Shown piece after piece: positions 57,479-64,000 of a stretch of 64,000 nt of DNA. The stretch's first letter is position 1. The number at the start of each line of letters is the position of its first letter. Below the pieces are notes generated by a model. That model saw only the letters and a program-made list of their open reading frames with translations, was not told the origin of the DNA and did no database searches. Origin of the DNA: Macrostomum hystrix. Its lineage: Eukaryota > Platyhelminthes > Macrostomidae. Both the position numbers and the translations under genes were made by a program. The DNA lies in contig CATNEN010000030.1 of NCBI GenBank assembly GCA_950097015.1, forward strand, positions 853,001 through 917,000, read 5' to 3'.

Positions 57479-57873
57479 AGTCGCAGACGCAGGTGTACGT
57501 TTCAAGCGAAATAAAAAAGGACTTAAGACGAGAAGTCAAAAAACAGATTAAATGACCAGCAAACCAACACCGCATAAAAAATGAATTTATCAGAAAGCTG
57601 GACAGTCCGCAACTAAACCTTCTATAACATAAGAGGTTTATAAAACCAGCTGAAAGAGCAGACTTATTGTTTCATTTTTCTGCCAATATACGCTTAAGCC
57701 TACTTACAGTAGATGAAGTCTGATATTTGTCTCAAATAAAATATATAATTAAATATTAGAGACGAAAAATCCTCGAATGCTTCAGTTGGCACTAAAAGAA
57801 GAATCTCAGACTCTTGAAACAGGATTTAAACTGGTCCTGACAAAGTTATTCTTTAATTTGATTGTCGTTTGTT
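57479..57873. other. 3' flank of the TRABD-like gene
   Basis: Downstream of the TRABD-like stop on the minus strand. Contains attaaa at about 57856 as a possible poly(A) signal. Nothing else. Confidence 0.4.
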
Positions 57874-60800
57874 TCAGACGTCTGGAAAAATAATGCCACT
57901 CAGGCTAGAGATCAGGGGTCTACACAAATGCCTGTATGTTATCCTGCCAGTTAAATAGAGCAGAAACAGGCTGCCCCCAATAAGACTGTATTTGGCTGTA
58001 CGCCAGAACAATCTCTCGGTTAGGGGAGTCGGCGGTACAATCATGCAGTCACCAAGGATGGCGGGATCCGCTGCTGTTGGCCAATAGGCTCTAATCCCTG
58101 TTTTGTGACCGAAGCCAACAACGGCCACGTTCACCTGCCGGATTAGGAAAATATTTACCTATTAATAACATGCGGATGATGTTTTAAAGCATGCAGTTTA
58201 AGTGCGTTAATATTATACATGTAAAGGATTAGCAGCCAATCAAATATGATCAATTGAAAGGATAAGCAGCCAATCAAATATGATCAATTGAAAGGATTAG
58301 CAGCCAATCAAATGTGATCGATTGAAAGGATAAGCAGCCAATCAAATATGATCAATTGAAAGGATTAGCAGCCAATCAAATGTGATCGATTGAAAGGATT
58401 AGCAGCCAATCAAATATGATCGATTAAAAGGATTAGCAGCCAATCAAATATGATCGATTGAAAGGATTAGCAACCAATCAAATATGATCAATTGAAAGGA
58501 TTAGCAGCCAATCAAATATGATCAATTGAAAGGATAAGCAGCCAATCAAATATGATCAATTGAAATGATAAGCAGCCAATCAAATATGATCGATTGAAAT
58601 GATAAGCAGCCAATCAAATATGATCAATTGAAAGGATTAGCAGCCAATCAAATGTGATCGATTGAAAGGATAAGCAGCCAATCAAATATGATCAATTGAA
58701 AGGATTAGCAGCCAATCAAATGTGATCGATTGAAAGGATTAGCAGCCAATCAAATATGATCGATTAAAAGGATTAGCAGCCAATCAAATATGATCGATTG
58801 AAAGGATTAGCAACCAATCAAATATGATCAATTGAAAGGATTAGCAGCCAATCAAATATGATCAATTGAAAGGATAAGCAGCCAATCAAATATGATCAAT
58901 TGAAAGGATAAGCAGCCAATCAAATATGATCAATTGAAAGGATTAGCAGCCAATCAAATATGATCAATTGAAAGGATTAGCAGCCAATCAAATATGATCG
59001 ATTAAAAGGATTAGCAGCCAATCAAATATGATCGATTGAAAGGATTAGCAGCCAATCAAATATGATCGATTGAAAGGATTAGCAGCCAATCAAATATGAT
59101 CAGTTGAAAGGATTAGCAGCCAATCAAATATGATCGATTGAAAGGATTAGCAGCCAATCAAATATGATCGATTGAAAGGATTAGCAGCCAATCAAATATG
59201 ATCGATTGAAATGATAAGCAGCCAATCAAATATGATCGATTGAAATGATAAGCAGCCAATCAAATATGATCGATTGAAAGGATTAGCAGCCAATCAAATA
59301 TGATCGATTGAAATGATAAGCAGCCAATCAAATATGATCGATTGAAATGATAAGCAGCCAATCAAATATGATCGATTGAAAGGATTAGCTGCCAATCAAA
59401 TATGATCGATTGAAAGGATTAGCAGCCAATCAAATATGATCAATTGAAAGGATTAGCAGCCAATCAAATATGATCGATTGAAAGGATTAGCTGCCAATAA
59501 AATATGATCGATTGAAAGGATTAGCAGCCAATCAAATATGATCAATTGAAAGGATTAGCTGCCAATCAAATATGATCGATTGAAAGGATTAGCAGCCAAT
59601 CAAATATGATCGATTGAAAGGATTAGCTGCCAATAAAATTATAGATTTAAAATTATGAATCGAAAAGGCAATTTGACAGTCGCATGATCGGTTAAATGGA
59701 ATATTAGCTAATTATGTTATTTTTAAGCTTTAACCGGCAATTACATTTTTAAAAAGACTCACTGAAGGCATTCCAGGAAAAAGAGGCCTGCACAGATTGC
59801 GGAACTGGTGAGCCATGTACCGATCTCGTTCGTCGACGATAACTTCGCGCAGCTCAGGAAATGTGGCGCCCAATTCAGCCAGTAACTGCTCCAGCAGGTC
59901 TTTGTCTTTGAACATTTCAATCTGCTCTTTGGTGATCGCGTCCATGCTAAATATTAGGCTATAGGCCAGGCGCAGCTTGCCAAATAGGGACAGCTTGCTG
60001 AGGGTGCGCTGGATTGTGATGCGAATCGACCGGTCTTTCAGTAGGATCTGCGAGGGTCGGGCGGCTCAGAGAATGCTGATAATTGTATGAATTCATCATG
60101 GGATGGATTGAAGATTGATAAGAATCAATGAAAAGTAGCTTGAATATTGATGAGGAGTTAAGAGAGGTAATTTGAAGATTGATAAGGATCACTCAGGAGT
60201 AGCTTGAAGATTGATAAGGATCAATCAGGAGTAGCTTGAAGATTGATAAGGATCACTCAGGAGTAGCTTGAAGATTGATAAGGATCAATCAGGAGTAGCT
60301 TGAAGATTGATAAGGATCACTCAGGAGTAGCTTGAAGATTGATAAGGATCACTCAGGAGTAGCTTGAAGATTGATAAGGATCAATCAGGAGTAGCTTGAA
60401 GATTGATAAGCAGGAATGAGAAGTAGATTGAAGATTGATAAGCAGGAATGAGAAGTAGATTGAAGATAAATAAGCATGAATATTGACCAAGTTTCAATGA
60501 GAAGTACATAAATTCACCTCGCAGAACGGTAGGCCTCTGGCTTCGTCAACGGCCGCTCGAAATTCACCGCCGGGCAGCAGGCCAATCTGGTCCATGATGC
60601 AGGCGCTCAGACGGCCCATTAGATAGTGCATGATGGCGCCCGACCAGCCTAGAGACCGGGCATTCCTGGGCGAATCAATGCCGTATTTAAACTTATTGGA
60701 TGTTGAAGCGAGTTTTCTAAGTATTTCGAAAACTGTGACGGTCAATTATAGGTAGCTCGAGGATTGTGAAGGTCTATTGTAGGTAGCTCGAGGATTGTGA

Positions 60801-62601
60801 AGGTCTATTGAAGGTAGCTCGAGGATTGTGAAGGTCTATTGTAGGTAGCTCGAGGATTTTGAAGGTCTATTGTAGGTAGCTCGAGGATTGTGAAGGTCTA
60901 TTGAAGGTAGCTCGAGGATTGTGAAGGTATATTGTAGGTAGCTCGAGGATTGTGAAGGTCTATTGTAGGTAGCTCGAGGATTGTGAAGGTCTATTGAAGG
61001 TAGCTCGAGGATTGTGAAGGTCTATTGTAGGTAGCTCGAGGATTGTGAAGGTCTATTGTAGGTAGCTCGAGGATTGTGAAGGTATATTGTAGGTAGCTCG
61101 AGGATTGTGAAGGTCTATTGTAGGTAGCTCGAGGATTGTGAAGGTCTATTGAAGGTAGCTCGAGGATTGTGAAGGTCTATTGTAGGTAGCTCGAGGATTG
61201 TGAAGGTCTATTGTAGGTAGCTCGAGGATTGTGAAGGTATATTGTAGGTAGCTCGAGGATTGTGAAGGTCTATTGTAGGTAGCTCGAGGATTGTGAAGGT
61301 CTATTGTAGGTAGCTCGAGGATTGTGAAGGTCTATTGTAGGTAGCTCGAGGATTGTGAAGGTCTATTGTAGGTAGCTCGAGGATTGTGAAGGTCTATTGT
61401 AGGTAGCTCGAGGATTGTGAAGGTCTATTGTAGGTAGCTCGAGGATTGTGAAGGTCTATTGTAGGTAGCTCGAGGATTGTGAAGGTCTATTGTAGGTAGC
61501 TCGAGGATTGTGAAGGTCTATTGTAGGTAGCTCGAGGATTGTGAAAGTATATTGTAGGTAGCTCGAGGATTGTGAAGGTCTATTGTAGGTAGCTCGAGGA
61601 TTGTGAAGGTATATTGTAGGTAGCTCGAGGATTGTGAAGGTCTATTGTAGGTAGCTCGAGGATTGTGAAGGTCTATTGTAGGTAGCTCGAGGATTGTGAA
61701 GGTATATTGTAGGTAGCTCGAGGATTGTGAAAGTATATTGTAGGTAGCTCGAGGATTGTGAAGGTCTATTGTAGGTAGCTCGAGGATTGTGAAGGTATAT
61801 TGTAGGTAGCTCGAGGATTGTGAAGGCCTATTGTAGGTAGCTCGAGGATTGTGAAGGTATATTGTAGGTAGCTCGAGAATTGTGAAAGTATATTGTAGGT
61901 AGCTCGAGGATTGTGAAGGTCTATTGTAGGTAGCTCGAGGATTGTGAAGGTATATTGTAGGTAGCTCGAGGATTGTGAAGGTATATTGTAGGTAGCTCGA
62001 GGATTGTGAAGGTCTATATTGTCTAAAGGGCTAACCATATGATGGACCGTCACGAAAATCGGTCATTTGGTTTGGGAGCTGTAAGTAGGCAGTGGGAATT
62101 TGAAATATCCCCGTGGTCTTTTCCCTGGGGGAAATATTGCGTGGTTTTACTACTGTTTAGGAAGTTGCAGATTCATGAATCGCCTATCCTGACTAAAAAT
62201 AAGCAAATCAGCAGGCGGGAATCGAACCTCCGAACACTGTCCAGCCCAGTGTCAGCAACCTGGGCTCTCAGGCTTGCCTCATCCAATGTGAGAATGCCTG
62301 TGCGAGTCTGGCACAGTTCCAGCAGGACGCGGTGCGGCTTCACCAGTCTAATAACTTCGCGCACATCCTGGCAGCTCTGCTCGGAGAAATGAGCCGTGCC
62401 AACCAGGTAGAGCCGGGAGCCGCCGTCGCCTTCCAGCACCTCGCAGGAGCTGGGCAGGCTGGCTTCGATCTCCTCCAGATTGCCGCGAAGGTCGGCCAGG
62501 TAGTGCAGGTCAGCTAGCAGACTCTCAGATTGGAGCAGCGACAGTACCTGCGGTGGCGGTGGCGGCTGTGGAGCCTGGCTGGTGGTGTCTGGTTGGGCCT
62601 C
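57874..62601 (-). CDS. TRABD-like (TraB domain) protein, 3' part
   Basis: Exons in transcription order: 62601-62260, 60665-60518, 60047-59763, 58134-57874. Exon a starts with a Pro-rich linker and opens the TraB domain with SRLYLVGTAHFSEQS, then VKPHRVLLELCQTR. Exon b contains GLLPGGEFRAAVDEARGLPF, exon c LSLFGKLRLAYSLIF and KDKDLLEQLLAELGATFPEL, exon d VNVAVVGFGHKTGI followed by VPP and one C-terminal helix (YSLIGGSLFLLYLTGRITY). This matches animal TRABD from the catalytic-like GTAHFS/ELC/GH motifs to the membrane anchor. Family members are linked to mitochondria and some to Wnt processing; which applies is unknown. The junctions b-c and c-d are phase 0. Exon a ends in phase 0 but exon b needs phase 2, and about 13 residues are missing, so a small exon is unseen. 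Earlier exons lie outside. Confidence 0.85.
58235..59645. repeat. 34-bp minisatellite in a TRABD-like intron, about 41 copies
   Basis: The unit contains gaaaggattagcagccaatc and aaatatgatc(a/g)att. A seven-unit block (58300-58500) reappears at 58625-58830, showing segmental duplication within the array. Confidence 0.95.
60130..60478. repeat. 32-bp minisatellite in a TRABD-like intron, about 10 copies
   Basis: Contains aggagtagcttgaagattga and taaggatca(a/c)tc. Edge units are diverged (gaatgagaagtagattg). Confidence 0.93.
60745..62018. repeat. 31-bp minisatellite in a TRABD-like intron, about 41 copies
   Basis: Contains gtaggtagctcgaggattgt followed by gaaggt(c/a)tatt. It starts about 80 bp upstream (in transcription sense) of the exon b acceptor. 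Confidence 0.95.
62035..62165 (-). repeat. dispersed repeat family X, copy F
   Basis: Minus strand: aaaccacgcaatatttccc, aaaagaccacggggatattt, caaattcccactgcctactt, cagctcccaaaccaaatgac, cgattttcgtgacggtcca. Contains the 5' half of the family only. Confidence 0.6.
62195..62258 (-). mobile_element. SINE-like B-box fragment next to the TRABD exon donor
   Basis: Minus strand ggaggttcgattcccgcctg, within 50 bp after the exon a donor. Only the tRNA-like part is present. Confidence 0.35.
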
Positions 62602-64000
62602 CTGAAATTATAATTAATTAGACTTCTAATTGTGGCTAGAGACTAAATATTTCCCTTGATTTCCCTTACTAAATCAATCTAGACTTCAGAAATCCTAAAA
62701 AACTACTTCCTTTTTTTCTCATTTACTTAACTAGGTAGCTAGACCTAAATTATTTACAGGGTGTACAGGGCTATGTTTTAAAATAGTAGAAATAGGAGCA
62801 TAAGCAAGCTAGTGCCCACATTTAAATGAGTTTTGTGTATTTATAGTTGTAGCTACATTATAAAACTTTGAAAAGAAGAAACATTTTTCACCATTAACAA
62901 ATCTTGTAACCTTGATAAATAATCTAAAATGTATTCCAAAAAGTAATTTGTGGGTTTCCCTTAAGATAGCGCTTTTGCACTGGCACGAGTGGTTTATCCT
63001 TCGAAGGCACTGGTCTCTTATTCTCCAGTCTTAGCTGGGCGTTTCTCCAGGATTAGAGGGTCACAGCCTCAATCTGTCTTATTTCCACTCTGGACACTTA
63101 TCTCCTTAGTATATTAAATTACAAAATAATTTCCTTTTCAAAGATGTTTCTCAGATCTTGCGTTTTCTTCGGCTGACTGGCGAGGTGTATTTTTTTACAG
63201 TAAAATTTTCTCCTTTATTTATTGTTCTTAAAATTTGTTTTAATAAAGTATTTCCCTAAAATATAAAAAATATTTGAAATAAACTGTATAGCACAAAATA
63301 TTGAACTATTACAATAACTTAATATATAATGTCAATAAATAAGAAAATAGGATCAAAATAGCAAATCTTATTGATATACCATACCATATACCAAAAATGT
63401 GTATCAAATTTAATAAGAAATTTTATAGAGGCTACCTGCAAATTGTAGAGTGGGGTTTTCCCTAGTCTATTGACTATTGGTAGGGTATTTAAAACAAAGG
63501 CCTTCTGAACTCACTTAAGCTTATAACATTTCAATGCCACATACATGCTTTGGGTTGGTGGGGAAGGGGTTTCACCCCAAAACTGTTGAGTCCCAAAAAG
63601 GCTTGAATTATCATTGGCTGCAGTCTCCCTGGCTTCAGAATTCTAGTACCCCCATTAGTCTTTTGGCTTCCACTATATATATAATATATCCACTGTATAC
63701 TTGTTGGCATTCTTTTTTAATCATTCATTAAACAGTTTTTCTGAGAAGTTTCATTTCAAATCAATGCAACAACTTGGAATTTTGATTGTTAAGGTTGCTT
63801 TTTTAACCTAATGAACTGGGGCTGCTTCTAGGGTTCTTGGGAACTTGTCTGTGGCAAATGTTCAGTATGGGGAGATAAAAGCAAAATGGTTGACATGCTT
63901 AGCAGTGTATATGGCCAAAAAGGATGAGGTGATTAGTGGGAAGGAAAGTATTAGCACATTTTCCTTGTTCTGCTAATATGCTATGCTCTTCTAATTGTCC
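62602..64000. other. intron or upstream region of the TRABD-like gene, nothing recognised
   Basis: AT-rich. Begins right after the exon a acceptor (ttataatttcag read on the minus strand). No further TRABD exon, repeat array or SINE was found up to the window edge. Confidence 0.45.

Overview
The window looks like nuclear DNA of an animal, most likely a spiralian and plausibly a free-living flatworm. The coding exons are GC-rich, split by GT-AG introns and scattered on both strands in AT-rich surroundings. The recognisable genes are animal genes: a peptide-hormone GPCR, an amidated-neuropeptide precursor, mitochondrial sarcosine dehydrogenase, an LRRC74-like protein and a TRABD-like protein. 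The tRNA-derived SINEs carry the conserved central domain known from molluscs and other invertebrates. The species assignment is inference.

The dominant feature is tandem repeats. About 27 different minisatellites (units of 15-77 bp) fill roughly 24 kb, or 37%, of the window. Almost every intron and many spacers hold a private repeat not seen in the others. Long apparent reading frames inside these arrays are artefacts.

Layout. 0-6 kb: SINE remnants and a GnRH/corazonin/vasopressin-type receptor on the minus strand (three exons, one frameshift, two repeat-filled introns). 5.7-8.8 kb: a 17-bp array interrupted by a truncated Ty3/gypsy fragment. 9-16 kb: a run of unrelated arrays. 16.5-17.0 kb: a hAT-type MITE with an 8-bp target duplication. 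19.1-19.6 kb: an intronless precursor for eleven copies of an SFVRL-amide peptide. 21.4-24.5 kb: a probable unclassified element with many copies of a TTTCGCGAAA-like palindrome and a zinc-finger ORF. 25.5-36.6 kb: complete eight-exon sarcosine dehydrogenase (plus strand, 905 residues when joined). Its third intron holds a SINE split by a MULE, which is itself split by a solo LTR. 37.3-39.2 kb: a 35-bp array. 40.1-43.5 kb: an LRRC74-like gene. 43.6-46 kb: SINEs and arrays. 46.9-48.7 kb: a very regular 20-bp array. 48.7-50.7 kb: a small four-helix membrane protein gene. 51.5-53.7 kb: an unrecognised two-exon gene (minus). 53.8-57.5 kb: arrays. 57.9-62.6 kb: the 3' part of a TRABD-like gene (minus), with a different array in three of its introns.

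The genes do not form a functional cluster. The receptor and the neuropeptide are both parts of peptide signalling, but nothing here shows that they pair. No operon, CRISPR or bacterial feature is present. All splice sites are read by eye from GT/AG signals, phase agreement and family similarity.
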